Source of the DNA: Sulfurimonas sp.
GTDB taxonomy: Bacteria > Campylobacterota > Campylobacteria > Campylobacterales > Sulfurimonadaceae
Length of the DNA stretch: 64,000 nt
Direction of reading: 5' to 3'
Assembly: GCF_029027405.1 (NCBI RefSeq)
Contig: NZ_CP093396.1
Span: 1,488,001-1,552,000, forward strand
Shown here: piece after piece, positions 9,200 through 18,065 of the stretch
How positions within the stretch are numbered: the first letter of the stretch is position 1
Layout: the number at the start of each line of letters is the position of its first letter
Position numbers and translations under genes: made by a program
Notes under the pieces: model-generated
What the model was told of the DNA's origin: nothing
Databases searched by the model: none
The model's input: the letters and a program-made list of their open reading frames with translations, nothing else

Positions 9200-10415
9200 G
9201 TTTAAAATACTCTAAATGATACTTACTAGATGGTGACCACATCATCCAACCGCTTGTATTAATATCTCTGCTTGCTCGCATCTGTTCATTTACTTCAAAT
9301 TTTCTATAGTGTTTTCTTGTATGCGCATAATCTTTAAAGTATTGAAGCCAAGGTCTAATTCTTTGTGGATTAATCCTATCTTGAACATTTTTAATACTTC
9401 TATATATAACAATATACGGTTCCTCAGATGGAGCGTCCAAGCCAAATGAACCACTTGCAAAACCGGAAGGGTAGAGCATTGGTGAAATATAATCACTATA
9501 CTTTGAAAGGGACTCTATCTTTTGCCCAATACCACTATCTCCTTTCTCCCAACAAACATTTCCATAAGTATCTACTGATATAAACACTCCATATTTTCTA
9601 AGTTTATTTCGTGCTAATCTTAAAAAATCTTCTATTGCTTTTATACGATTTTCTTGAGTATTTTTTTTAGATAACTTCAACCATCTTTTTGCTGGAAATC
9701 TAATATAGTCAAAGTTTATCTCATCAAATCCTCTTGCAGCAGCATCCTCTGCAATAGCAACTGTATATCTATGACTTCTTTTATCAAAAGGATCAACCCA
9801 TGCCATATTGTCATGGTTTCTCCAGATGCTACCATCTGTTTTTTTGATTGCATAATCTTCATTATTTGATGCTTGAAGTTCATCTTTAAAAACTACAACC
9901 CTAGCAATAGTATAGATGCCCTTAGACTTCATAAGCTTCATAAAGTTTTTAATATTTCCAATAGTTCTTTTTTCATAAGCTCCATAGCTATTTGCTTGTT
10001 TAAACGAAGTTCTATAAGAGGTGGAGCCATACTCATTTTTAACATCAACAACTATCGCATTAATCTGTGTTTCTTCAATAATTTTCAATATTTTTGCTGT
10101 TGTTTTAGAGTAAATATTTGCCCCCCAAAAAGTCAAATAAAGTGCTTTTATATTAATGGGCTCTATACTAATGGTTGTATTATTTAAGTCTTGAGTAAAG
10201 CTATAAGGTCTGTATCCATAAGCTTTAATATGATAGTTTTTTTCTTTAGAATTTATACTAAAAGAGCCATTTTCATCAGACTTTACAGTTATTTTAGAAT
10301 CACTAATCATAGCTTTACGTATAGGCTTATTAGTTTTATAGTCTATTATTGTTCCACTAAATGAAGCAAAAAGAAGAGTGTGGGTTGCTATTAAAGCAAA
10401 TAATAATTTTATCAA
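9189..10415 (-). CDS. Secreted putative glycoside hydrolase (DUF4015)
   Basis: 408 residues. Residues 1-17 are a signal peptide. Residues about 19-80 look like a carboxypeptidase-regulatory-like beta domain (GTIIDYKTNKPIRKAMISDS). From residue about 90 comes a TIM-barrel-like DUF4015 domain: NAIVVDVKNEYG, IYTIARVVVFKD, GFDEINFDYIRFP, VFISVDTYGN and YISPMLYPS. The DYIRFP acidic residues are the probable catalytic ones. Likely periplasmic or surface; substrate unknown. It follows the TRAP binding-protein gene after a 60-base gap on the same strand. Confidence 0.85.
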   Translation of the reverse strand: MIKLLFALIATHTLLFASFSGTIIDYKTNKPIRKAMISDSKITVKSDENGSFSINSKEKNYHIKAYGYRPYSFTQDLNNTTISIEPINIKALYLTFWGANIYSKTTAKILKIIEETQINAIVVDVKNEYGSTSYRTSFKQANSYGAYEKRTIGNIKNFMKLMKSKGIYTIARVVVFKDELQASNNEDYAIKKTDGSIWRNHDNMAWVDPFDKRSHRYTVAIAEDAAARGFDEINFDYIRFPAKRWLKLSKKNTQENRIKAIEDFLRLARNKLRKYGVFISVDTYGNVCWEKGDSGIGQKIESLSKYSDYISPMLYPSGFASGSFGLDAPSEEPYIVIYRSIKNVQDRINPQRIRPWLQYFKDYAHTRKHYRKFEVNEQMRASRDINTSGWMMWSPSSKYHLEYFKPKK

Positions 10416-10475
10416 ATATATTCTCTAGTTTTAAGTTGTTTTTTATAAGCATTTATCATGCCATAGAATTATACT

Positions 10476-11609
10476 TTATCTCTCATTTAAAAAGTAACGC
10501 AGACTTACATCGCTCCACTTTTTTGAGAGAATTAAATGCTTATCAATAGAAGTATAAACTTTTTCAAAGTCACTATTTCTTGAGCTAAGTTCGGCTATTA
10601 CTTCCTTTAAAGCTTTTTTTCCAGCATCTATGACATCACTTGGGTATCGTTTTATCGATATATTTAACTTGGTAAGTTTTGCCAACGCTTGAATATTTTT
10701 GGCATGAAACTCATATGTCATGTTCGAGTTCATTTCACTTGCTGAAACTTCTATCATAGATTGGTGTTCAAAACTAAGTTTACCCCAAGATTGTTTGTTA
10801 AAAGTAAGTTCTAGAATAGAACCCGGTTCATGCCAACCAGAGTAGTAATATGGTGCGACTTTATAAAATCCCATTTTAATATCAAGCGCTGGGCCAACCC
10901 ATTCAGTAGCATCTATAACACCTCTTTCAAGAGATGTATATATTTCTCCCGCAGGTAAAAGAATTGGATTAACACCCATCTTTGCAAAAACTTCTCCACC
11001 AAGACCAGGAATACGCATTTTCAAGCCTTGCATATCTTCTAAAGAATTTATGGGCTTTCTATACCATCCACCCATTTGAATGTTAGTATTACCTCCCATA
11101 AAGGGATGAAGGTTGTACTTAGCATACTGTTCTCGCCAAAGTTCCATCCCGCCTCCAAAAGTCATCCAAGAGTTAATTTCTTCTGCTGTAAAACCAAATG
11201 GAATCCCGCTATAAAGAGAAAAAGCAGAATTTTTACCTTTCCAATAATATGGACCAGAATGAAAAGCGTCTATCTGTCCACTAGAACAAGCATCAAAAAC
11301 AGCAAGAGCAGGGATGAGAGTATTTTTTGGATAAAGTTTTACTTCAAGAGAACCAGAGCTAATATCCTTTAGTCTTTTAACAAATTTTTCAACGCCTGTC
11401 CCCATTATAGGAAAATTTGCAGGCCAACTAGTAGCAAGTTTTATGATTGTCTTTTTATTCTTATTTATATTAATGCGTTTTTTATTAGGTAAATCTTTTT
11501 TTATTTGTTTTGAATAATATATCGCCTGCCTATTGCTTTCATTACACCCTGAGAATGCAAGTGCTACTGATGTTGCTGAGACAGTGCTAAGAAAATTTCT
11601 ACGATTCAT
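10476..11609 (-). CDS. dctP: TRAP transporter substrate-binding protein, DctP family (orphan)
   Basis: 377 residues. The N terminus NRRNFLSTVSATSVALAFSG carries a twin-arginine motif and ends with a lipobox-like FSGC (Cys22), suggesting a Tat-exported lipoprotein. The body is a DctP/TakP-type periplasmic binding protein: SGSLEVKLYPKNTL, the AFHSGPYYW segment and GLKMRIPGLGGEVFAKMGVN around the conserved Arg that binds a carboxylate. Likely ligand is an organic acid. No DctQ/DctM membrane subunits are nearby. It lies 2 bases after the acidic 115-residue gene. Confidence 0.88.
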   Translation of the reverse strand: MNRRNFLSTVSATSVALAFSGCNESNRQAIYYSKQIKKDLPNKKRININKNKKTIIKLATSWPANFPIMGTGVEKFVKRLKDISSGSLEVKLYPKNTLIPALAVFDACSSGQIDAFHSGPYYWKGKNSAFSLYSGIPFGFTAEEINSWMTFGGGMELWREQYAKYNLHPFMGGNTNIQMGGWYRKPINSLEDMQGLKMRIPGLGGEVFAKMGVNPILLPAGEIYTSLERGVIDATEWVGPALDIKMGFYKVAPYYYSGWHEPGSILELTFNKQSWGKLSFEHQSMIEVSASEMNSNMTYEFHAKNIQALAKLTKLNISIKRYPSDVIDAGKKALKEVIAELSSRNSDFEKVYTSIDKHLILSKKWSDVSLRYFLNER

Positions 11610-11611
11610 TT

Positions 11612-11959
11612 TTAGTATTCATCTTCTTCTTCACTATCATATATAGCAAATTTTAAAGCTTCACAAGTTGCTTGAGTTGCTTCAATTTTTAAATCATCAA
11701 AACTAACTTTATTTTTTTGTATGTATTCTTCAAGTTCTTTTGTTGTATCAAGGTTATAGCATTTCAAAACTGCACTATCTTTTATATTCATATCTTCATA
11801 TATTGTTAAAAAATCCTCAACCGTATCTGATTGAAGGAGACTATTCATATTTTCATTAAAGGGAAGCATTTTATCATTTATTTCTTCTAAAACATCTTCA
11901 TCTTCAACTTCACTAATCAACTCTTGCATCTCTTTATTTATATCATTAATCGTTGTCAA
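11612..11959 (-). CDS. Uncharacterised acidic 115-residue protein
   Basis: I do not recognise this family. The product is strongly acidic (runs such as ISEVEDEDVLEEIND and the C-terminal DSEEEDEY), mostly helical in appearance, with two cysteines and no signal peptide or membrane segment. It sits between rraA (12 bases upstream) and the TRAP binding protein (2 bases downstream) on the minus strand and is almost certainly in the same operon. A real gene by spacing and codon use; function unknown. Confidence 0.75.
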   Translation of the reverse strand: MTTINDINKEMQELISEVEDEDVLEEINDKMLPFNENMNSLLQSDTVEDFLTIYEDMNIKDSAVLKCYNLDTTKELEEYIQKNKVSFDDLKIEATQATCEALKFAIYDSEEEDEY

Positions 11960-11971
11960 TATTTTTCCTTG

Positions 11972-12451
11972 TTATATTATTATTTGCGGAGTAACTATAA
12001 CTCCGTCAGTATCAGCATAAAGATAATCTCCATCTTTAAAGCCAACTCCACCAAATGAAAGATGAATATTTCTTTCCCCACTAGTTATAGGAATATACTT
12101 TCTAGGACAAGTCCCAAGAGCATAGAGAGCAACAGGAATATCTTTTATTTGAAAAGTATCTCTGATATAACCATTTACAACAATTCCTGCATAGTTGTTT
12201 TTATGTGCAAACTTCATCAGATTTTCACCAACTACTGCAAAATAATCTTCTCTCACATCAACAACAACAACTTTTCCCTTTCCATCTTCATCACGAAGTA
12301 ATTTTATTAAATCTGAATTATTTTTATCTAGTTTTATTGTTACAACTTCGCCTTTACACTTATTTGCTCCACCATAGTTTTTATATTGTGGATCAAGTAC
12401 AAAAACCTTTTCTATATGCTCATCGCAAATATCTGCTGTAAAAAAGTCCAT
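11972..12451 (-). CDS. rraA: RraA-family protein (RNase E inhibitor-like / aldolase fold)
   Basis: 159 residues from the ATG at 12451, which has GAGG nine bases upstream; a TTG at 12472 would add seven residues and is less likely. Family blocks: TADICDEHIEKVFVLDPQYKN, VVVDVREDYFAVVGENLM, YAGIVVNGYIRDT, ALGTCPRKY. In E. coli RraA inhibits RNase E, but the same fold includes hydroxymethylglutarate aldolases and Campylobacterota lack a typical RNase E, so the cellular role is open. First gene of a minus-strand operon, divergent from the glutamate mutase genes. Confidence 0.88.
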   Translation of the reverse strand: MDFFTADICDEHIEKVFVLDPQYKNYGGANKCKGEVVTIKLDKNNSDLIKLLRDEDGKGKVVVVDVREDYFAVVGENLMKFAHKNNYAGIVVNGYIRDTFQIKDIPVALYALGTCPRKYIPITSGERNIHLSFGGVGFKDGDYLYADTDGVIVTPQIII

Positions 12452-12561
12452 AAATATATCCTCTTTATTCAATTATGGATGTATTCTAGCACCTTATAAC
12501 CTAGTTTTTACATAAATTTTGCTATCTTTACATCTATAAAATATGAATAGGTATAAAATAT

Positions 12562-12972
12562 ATGAAAGTAGTTACAGGCGTAGTTGGAAATGATATACAT
12601 GTCGTTGCAAACAGACTTATAGAGCTATCTTTAAACTCAAGAGGTTTTGAAGTATTTAATCTAGGTGTAAACACCTATTTAGAAGAATTTTTTGACGCTG
12701 TTGTTGAAACTGGTGCAGATGTACTTCTTATTTCTTCACTTAATGGCGAAGCGGAAGGTTGGGCAAGAGAGGTCAAACTTTTAAAATCAAAATACAAGAG
12801 TTTAGATAATCTTGTAATGATGATAGGTGGAAACTTGGTTGTTGGAAGCGCTAGTGCTGATACAATAGTTCCAAAGTACAAAAAATATGGCTTTGATTTA
12901 GTTTTTCATCAAGTAGATTTAAACACTGGACTAGACACCTTAGAAGAGTTTTTAAAAGAGAGAAATAAATAA
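12562..12972 (+). CDS. glmS: Glutamate (methylaspartate) mutase, B12-binding sigma subunit
   Basis: 136 residues, the size of clostridial GlmS/MutS. It is a cobalamin-binding Rossmann-like domain. The cobalt-ligating histidine is in VGNDIHVVA (His13), where the usual DxHxxG reads DxHxxA. The nucleotide-tail pocket motifs LLISSLNG and IGGNLVVG are present. It binds adenosylcobalamin and pairs with GlmE to convert L-glutamate to (2S,3S)-3-methylaspartate. The gap from rraA is 110 bases, with a possible -10 (TATAAAAT, 12535-12542) and only a weak ribosome site. The stop overlaps the region just before the glmE ATG. Confidence 0.93.
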   Translation: MKVVTGVVGNDIHVVANRLIELSLNSRGFEVFNLGVNTYLEEFFDAVVETGADVLLISSLNGEAEGWAREVKLLKSKYKSLDNLVMMIGGNLVVGSASADTIVPKYKKYGFDLVFHQVDLNTGLDTLEEFLKERNK

Positions 12973-14336
12973 TGAGTTTGCTCCAAGAAGAAAGAGAAAT
13001 AATACTAAACAATGAATTTGTAGATAGTTTTGACTTCGCAGAAGTTGAAGACTTTGTACGAAATGCAAGTAAAGACCTGTTTATTTCACATGCTTTTAAA
13101 ACACAAAAGAAAATGTTAGTTCAACCTCGTGGTGGTTTCCCAACTTATAAAAAGCAATACGCTTTAAATGAGTTTTTCATCGAAGCAAATGTAGATGTAT
13201 TACCACTAACTATTGATTCAAATACTAGACTTAATGACTATGCTACTGCTAAAAAGATGCTTCGCCTTAGTGAAGAAAATGAAGTAGACATGCTAAACGG
13301 TTATCCTTTGGTAAATCATGGATATAGAACCACAAGAAAGATGATAACACACTTCAACAAGCCTGTAAGCCTAAGACATGGAACTCCAGATGCTAGACTT
13401 TTAATAGAAACTGCTATAGCATCTGGTATTTTTGAGATAGAAGGTGGACCGATTACTTATCTTCTTCCTTATTCAAAAAACTTTCCTCTTGATAAAGCAT
13501 TTTTATATTGGAAATATGTTGAAAGAGTATGTGCAAACTACTCAAAACTAAATGAGCCTATAAATAGAGAATCATTTGGTCCTCTGACAGCTACTTTAGT
13601 TCCTCCTGCAATAACTATAGTTATACAAATATTAGAAATGATGCTTTCACTAGAAGAGGGTGTTAAATCTTTTTCTGTTTCTTTTTCTCAAACAGGCTCA
13701 ATGAATCAAGATATCGTAATGGGAGCAGTAATTAAAAAACTCTCTCGTCATTACGCGAAACAAATAAACTGTGAAGATGCAAATATACATCTAGTTTATC
13801 ACCAGTGGATGGGAGCATTCCCTACAAACAAAAACTTTGCAGAACAACTAATCAATATGTCAACTATCATAGCATCTATGGTTGGTGCAGATAAAATAAT
13901 AACAAAAACTAGAGAAGAAGCATCTGGAATTCCAACAAAAGAAGCAAATGCAAAAACTGTTGCAAATACTCAATACACTCTTGGCATACTAAATGGTCTT
14001 CCTAATATTGTAGATGCTGAGGAAGAAGAGATACTTACACTTGAGGTTCATGCTATCATGGAAGCCGTTCTTAACGACTCTGCTGATACTCTTTGGAGAA
14101 AAGTATTCAACTCTATTAAAAATGGAATCATCGATGTACCATTTTCTCCTCATATTATAAATCATAATGAAATGATTACAATAAGAGATGCCAAGAAAAA
14201 TATTAGAATTATAAAAAGAGGAAATGTCCCTATACCAGATAGATGTTTTGAATACGAAAAGGCACAATGCGACCTCACAAAAGATACAACAAGTATAGTA
14301 AATGACATTATCCACGACATAGGAATCATGCAATGA
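12972..14336 (+). CDS. glmE: Glutamate (methylaspartate) mutase, catalytic epsilon subunit
   Basis: 454 residues against about 483 in Clostridium, a TIM-barrel mutase subunit. Residues matching the known substrate-binding arginine claw are present with a constant offset of about 14: Arg53 (QPRGGFPTY), Arg86 (TIDSNTRLND) and Arg135 (PVSLRHGTPDAR). Glu157, Tyr163 and Tyr167 (FEIEGGPITYLLPY) match the amine and carboxylate binders. Lys312 and Glu316 (ITKTREEASG) match the adenosyl-contacting pair. The correspondence uses remembered Clostridium numbering. This supports a working enzyme. Starts 1 base into the glmS stop and overlaps glmL by 4 bases. Confidence 0.93.
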   Translation: MSLLQEEREIILNNEFVDSFDFAEVEDFVRNASKDLFISHAFKTQKKMLVQPRGGFPTYKKQYALNEFFIEANVDVLPLTIDSNTRLNDYATAKKMLRLSEENEVDMLNGYPLVNHGYRTTRKMITHFNKPVSLRHGTPDARLLIETAIASGIFEIEGGPITYLLPYSKNFPLDKAFLYWKYVERVCANYSKLNEPINRESFGPLTATLVPPAITIVIQILEMMLSLEEGVKSFSVSFSQTGSMNQDIVMGAVIKKLSRHYAKQINCEDANIHLVYHQWMGAFPTNKNFAEQLINMSTIIASMVGADKIITKTREEASGIPTKEANAKTVANTQYTLGILNGLPNIVDAEEEEILTLEVHAIMEAVLNDSADTLWRKVFNSIKNGIIDVPFSPHIINHNEMITIRDAKKNIRIIKRGNVPIPDRCFEYEKAQCDLTKDTTSIVNDIIHDIGIMQ

Positions 14337-15511
14337 GTAAACTTTTAATAGACATAGGAAGCACTTACTTTAAAGTATGCACAGAAGAAAGCATAGAGCA
14401 ACACTTCAGAGATTTTAACAAAGATATACTTGATGATTTAACATATAAATGTGGTGAAACTATTCATAACTTTGAAAAAGATGATGTTTTTATTTGCTCA
14501 TCTGCGAACGGAGGATTAAGCACCTTAATCATAGGAATAACAAATCTTTTTTCTCTAAAGTATGCTAAAAATATAGCCTTTAATTCTGGTATAAATATTA
14601 TAGAAACAGTTTTGTATCAAAACATCAAAGAGTACTCTATTCCTAGTGATTTAATTGATGTTGTTATTGTTGCTGGAGGTATTGACTCATCTAGTTCTAA
14701 ATTTGGTGATGATTTATATGATTATCTTGATAAACTAAACTACTCAAACATCGTATTTGTGGGAAGTGAAGAAGAATCTAACACATTAAATGAAAAAATA
14801 AATGACCTTATTATATTACCTAATATCATTGACAATAAACTCCATATTGTTGAGGAAAATCTTAAAGAATATCTAACAAATCTTTACCAAGCTGATATAG
14901 TTGGAAAAGAGGAAATAAAACACCTTTATGACATCACTTCAAATCAAATATTTTCTACACCTTATATTGTAAATAAAACACTGCCACTTATAAATACAAA
15001 GTTTGCTGTAGTTGACCCTTTTATCCTTATAGATATTGGTGGAGCAACAACAGATATACACTATTCAAAAGATTTAGTTGATGAGAATATAGTTACAAAA
15101 AATGAATACGACAGGCTTGTATTTAAAAAACTAGGCGTATATAAATCAAAAGAATCTTTGATTTTTGCAGCACAAAATAATGAGTTTGTATATGAGCTTT
15201 TAACATATCTAAAAGTTACAGAAAATATCTTTGAAGAGCAGAGTGAAAAAGCTACAAGAGTTTTAATGCAATTAGCTATATTTTTGGTTTTATGCAAAAT
15301 GTCGCACTATAAAAAAGCCTACATAAACTTAAAACTACTCTCGATTAACTCTATCATTTTAACAGGCGGAATAACAAAAGTACTCTCTTCTTTAGAGATT
15401 GAAGACATCATCACATTTTTTTATAAAAAAATACTAAACTCAGAGCATAATCCAGCTACTATTTTAGATAGTAACTATGATATTTGGACTCTCGGAATAA
15501 AAGGAAACTAA
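14333..15511 (+). CDS. glmL: GlmL/MutL-type ASKHA ATPase for glutamate mutase
   Basis: 392 residues. Actin-like ATPase motifs: LLIDIGSTYFKVC at the N terminus (phosphate 1), ILIDIGGATTDIHYS (phosphate 2) and IILTGGITKVL (adenosine). GlmL proteins are encoded with B12-dependent glutamate mutases and are thought to act as reactivating chaperones that swap damaged cobalamin. It overlaps glmE by 4 bases and is followed 1 base later by the AMP-forming ligase. Somewhat shorter than clostridial MutL (about 460 residues). Confidence 0.88.
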   Translation: MSKLLIDIGSTYFKVCTEESIEQHFRDFNKDILDDLTYKCGETIHNFEKDDVFICSSANGGLSTLIIGITNLFSLKYAKNIAFNSGINIIETVLYQNIKEYSIPSDLIDVVIVAGGIDSSSSKFGDDLYDYLDKLNYSNIVFVGSEEESNTLNEKINDLIILPNIIDNKLHIVEENLKEYLTNLYQADIVGKEEIKHLYDITSNQIFSTPYIVNKTLPLINTKFAVVDPFILIDIGGATTDIHYSKDLVDENIVTKNEYDRLVFKKLGVYKSKESLIFAAQNNEFVYELLTYLKVTENIFEEQSEKATRVLMQLAIFLVLCKMSHYKKAYINLKLLSINSIILTGGITKVLSSLEIEDIITFFYKKILNSEHNPATILDSNYDIWTLGIKGN

Positions 15512-15512
15512 T

Positions 15513-17081
15513 ATGTCAATAAATTGTATAAGAACATTAATTGAAGATGCACAAGTTACTCATAAAGATAAAATAGCTTTAGTTTTGAATGAAAAAAATA
15601 TAACTTACGGTGAACTTTACACAAAAGTAAATCAGGTAGCTTACTATCTAAGTGAATTAAACTTACCAAAAGATTCAAGGATTGGCGTTTATTCAAACAA
15701 AGGTATAGAGCAAGTTATTGCAATTCTTGCTATTTTATCGACAGATTATATATTAGTTCCTCTTACAAAACTACTAAAACCAGAACAAATCGAGTACATC
15801 ATTAATGACTGTGATATCAAATGTATAATCACAGATAAACTAAAACTCCAGAGCATTGAAGAGATAGATTTTAGTGGTCATATTATTTCGTATGAAACTA
15901 CTGACAAGGAAATAGCTTCCTTTGAAGAGATTTTTAAATACTACAATAAACCTTATACTTGTGATATAAATGGGCATAACAACGCACTAATTACTTACTC
16001 TTTTGGTGTATCTGGAACTCCAAAAGGTATAGTTATTTCGCATAGAAACCTGATAGATTCTGCACGAGTCGTTTCTGGGTATTTAAACTTAAAAGAAGAT
16101 GATGTTATTTCTGGTTTACTGATTTTCAACCTTGACTATGGGTTAAATCAAATTTTTTGTACGCTTTATAAAAGGGCAACTTTAGCTTTGCATAGATTTA
16201 TACTAGCAGGAGATTTTTTTAACCACATCATAGATGACAGCGTAACTATAATTCCTCTAATGCCTATAAACATAACTCAAATGTTTGATGAAGAGATACA
16301 AAGACTACCAAGTGCTGAACTTTTTGAAAATGTAAAAACAATAACTTCATCTGGAGGAAATGCCACACACAAAATGATTTCTGAGTGTAAAAAACTTTTT
16401 AAAAATGCAGATTTTTATTCAATGCATGGCTTAACTGAAGCTTTTCGTTCAACTTATCTAGATCCTTCTCAAGTTGAAATAAGACCAGACTCCATAGGTA
16501 AAGCAATTCCTGATGTTGAACTATATGTTATTGATGAGAATGGAGCTGAGTGTGGAGTTCGAGAAGTAGGGGAGTTGATTCACAGAGGTGGCTACATCTA
16601 CAAAGGTTTTTGGAATGCACCTGAGCAAAATTCACAGAGATTTAAATCAATTCAAATTTTAAAAGATGTTATAAACCTAGAAGGACAACTCACAGATGAA
16701 ATAGTTGTTGCAACAGGTGACTATGTATACAAAGATGAGGAAGGCTACTTCTATTTTGTTTCAAGACATGACAATATGATAAAGACTAGAGGATTTAGAG
16801 TTTCTCCACTTGAAATTGAATCTGCGGTATCAAAAAATATACCTCAAATAGAACAATGCGCAATTTTTTCAATAAACAATGAACAAATAGAAGAAGAAAT
16901 AATTATGATTTATTCTTCGCCAAGTGAAATAGCACCGAAAGAGATATTATTTGAGCTTAAAAAGCATCTAGCTTCTTATATGATTCCAAGCAGAGTTATA
17001 TATAAAAAGTCTCTTCCTCTGATTCAAAGTGATAAAAATAAGATAAATATAGATGAGCTAAAGAGAGAGTTAGAAGTCTAA
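15513..17081 (+). CDS. AMP-forming acyl/aminoacyl ligase, similar to exosortase-A-associated ligases
   Basis: 522 residues, a full ANL-family adenylating enzyme. The A3 core is ITYSFGVSGTPKGIVISH, A5 is MHGLTEAFRST, A7 is ATGDYVYKDEEG, A8 is RHDNMIKTRGFRVSP, and the C-terminal catalytic lysine is in QSDKNKIN. The stretch LTEAFRST...RPDSIGKAIP...GELIHRG closely matches my memory of ligases found with exosortase A/EPS clusters (TIGR03098 type). It likely activates a carboxylic or amino acid as adenylate, then CoA or carrier thioester. Immediate coupling to glmL suggests it handles 3-methylaspartate or a derivative, but that is inference. Overlaps the convergent next gene by 12 bases. Confidence 0.85.
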   Translation: MSINCIRTLIEDAQVTHKDKIALVLNEKNITYGELYTKVNQVAYYLSELNLPKDSRIGVYSNKGIEQVIAILAILSTDYILVPLTKLLKPEQIEYIINDCDIKCIITDKLKLQSIEEIDFSGHIISYETTDKEIASFEEIFKYYNKPYTCDINGHNNALITYSFGVSGTPKGIVISHRNLIDSARVVSGYLNLKEDDVISGLLIFNLDYGLNQIFCTLYKRATLALHRFILAGDFFNHIIDDSVTIIPLMPINITQMFDEEIQRLPSAELFENVKTITSSGGNATHKMISECKKLFKNADFYSMHGLTEAFRSTYLDPSQVEIRPDSIGKAIPDVELYVIDENGAECGVREVGELIHRGGYIYKGFWNAPEQNSQRFKSIQILKDVINLEGQLTDEIVVATGDYVYKDEEGYFYFVSRHDNMIKTRGFRVSPLEIESAVSKNIPQIEQCAIFSINNEQIEEEIIMIYSSPSEIAPKEILFELKKHLASYMIPSRVIYKKSLPLIQSDKNKINIDELKRELEV

Positions 17082-18065
17082 GGTTAATTGCGTTTGTTTG
17101 ATTACAGGTTGATTAAGGATTGACTTCTCTACGCCAACAATAAGGGCAAAATGAAAGCTATTTTCTTTTAGTACCGTGAAAATATCTTCTGTATTTTCAT
17201 AAACAAAGACATTTATATCTTCCATTTGTTTTATATCGGACGGAATTATAAAAATTATATTTGCCCAAGATGCTCTTGTTTGTAAAAAACTTATCTCGCT
17301 ATCTATAAGACTTGTATTTGGCTCAAAAATAAGAACTTTATCACTAGCTCCAAAGTTTTTAATTTCAAATTTTTTATTTGTAAAAACTGCTTCAAAATGC
17401 TCTATAGGTGTAAACTTCCTAAGTCTAAAATTGATTTTTAAATTTTTCAACAAATGTAAAAGTTCTTCAAGGTAAGGTATAAAAAATGGAGAAATCAATT
17501 GTCTTTCATAAAAAATATCATCATATATAAATGATGTTTCAAATAGTGTTTGTTCCATGATTTCTATGGGCTGTATTGCCGTTTTTGGTAAGGTTTTAAT
17601 ATTTGCAAACATATCTTCGTCGTTTAGAGTAGGGCAGAATAAAACTGTTGCTCTATCTTCTAGATGCCAAAGAGATTTAAAAATAGTTTTAATATTTCCA
17701 CTAAGAACTAAAAAATTTGTTTGCGTTATGACTTGAAGAGCAAGCTTTAAAATTATTTCATTACACTCATACGCTACAATCTCTTTTTCTATTAGTTTAA
17801 ATCGTAAAAGTCTTTTTAAAGCATCATCGAGATTAGTAACCTCTATCCAAGCAATTTCACTATCACTTACTTGCGTTACTTTGTCAAAGACAATACCATA
17901 AGCACCATTTTGTACTGCGATATCTACATCTTCAACATCGAAGTTAAAAAAAAGATCACCTCTTTTTACTTTATGTGCTTCAAAAACAATATTTTCAAAA
18001 TTACTTACACATGGTTCATTAACAAGTTTCGCGCGAGTAAGTGCTAGGAAGTTTTCTAGTCTCAT
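17070..18065 (-). CDS. Mur-ligase-like protein lacking an ATP-binding P-loop
   Basis: 331 residues, cytoplasmic. The first 100 residues resemble the N-terminal UDP-binding domain of MurE/MurF: FEAHKVKRGDLFFNFD, then AVQNGAYGIVFDK and WIEVTNLDDALKRLLRFK. The middle region, where Mur ligases carry GxxGKT, reads LVLSGNIKTIFKSLWH, so the phosphate-binding loop is absent. It overlaps metG by 4 bases, so it is co-transcribed with it. Probably a degenerate MurF paralogue with a binding or regulatory role; function unknown. Confidence 0.65.
   Translation of the reverse strand: MRLENFLALTRAKLVNEPCVSNFENIVFEAHKVKRGDLFFNFDVEDVDIAVQNGAYGIVFDKVTQVSDSEIAWIEVTNLDDALKRLLRFKLIEKEIVAYECNEIILKLALQVITQTNFLVLSGNIKTIFKSLWHLEDRATVLFCPTLNDEDMFANIKTLPKTAIQPIEIMEQTLFETSFIYDDIFYERQLISPFFIPYLEELLHLLKNLKINFRLRKFTPIEHFEAVFTNKKFEIKNFGASDKVLIFEPNTSLIDSEISFLQTRASWANIIFIIPSDIKQMEDINVFVYENTEDIFTVLKENSFHFALIVGVEKSILNQPVIKQTQLTLDF

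Noticed and set aside
10361-10549. 62-residue plus-strand frame between the glycoside hydrolase and dctP genes
   Set aside because: It is antisense to both gene ends with no ribosome site and no recognisable features.
12452-12561. Cobalamin riboswitch before glmS
   Set aside because: The gap to rraA is 110 bases, too short for a cobalamin riboswitch of about 200 bases, and no B12-box-like sequence is visible.
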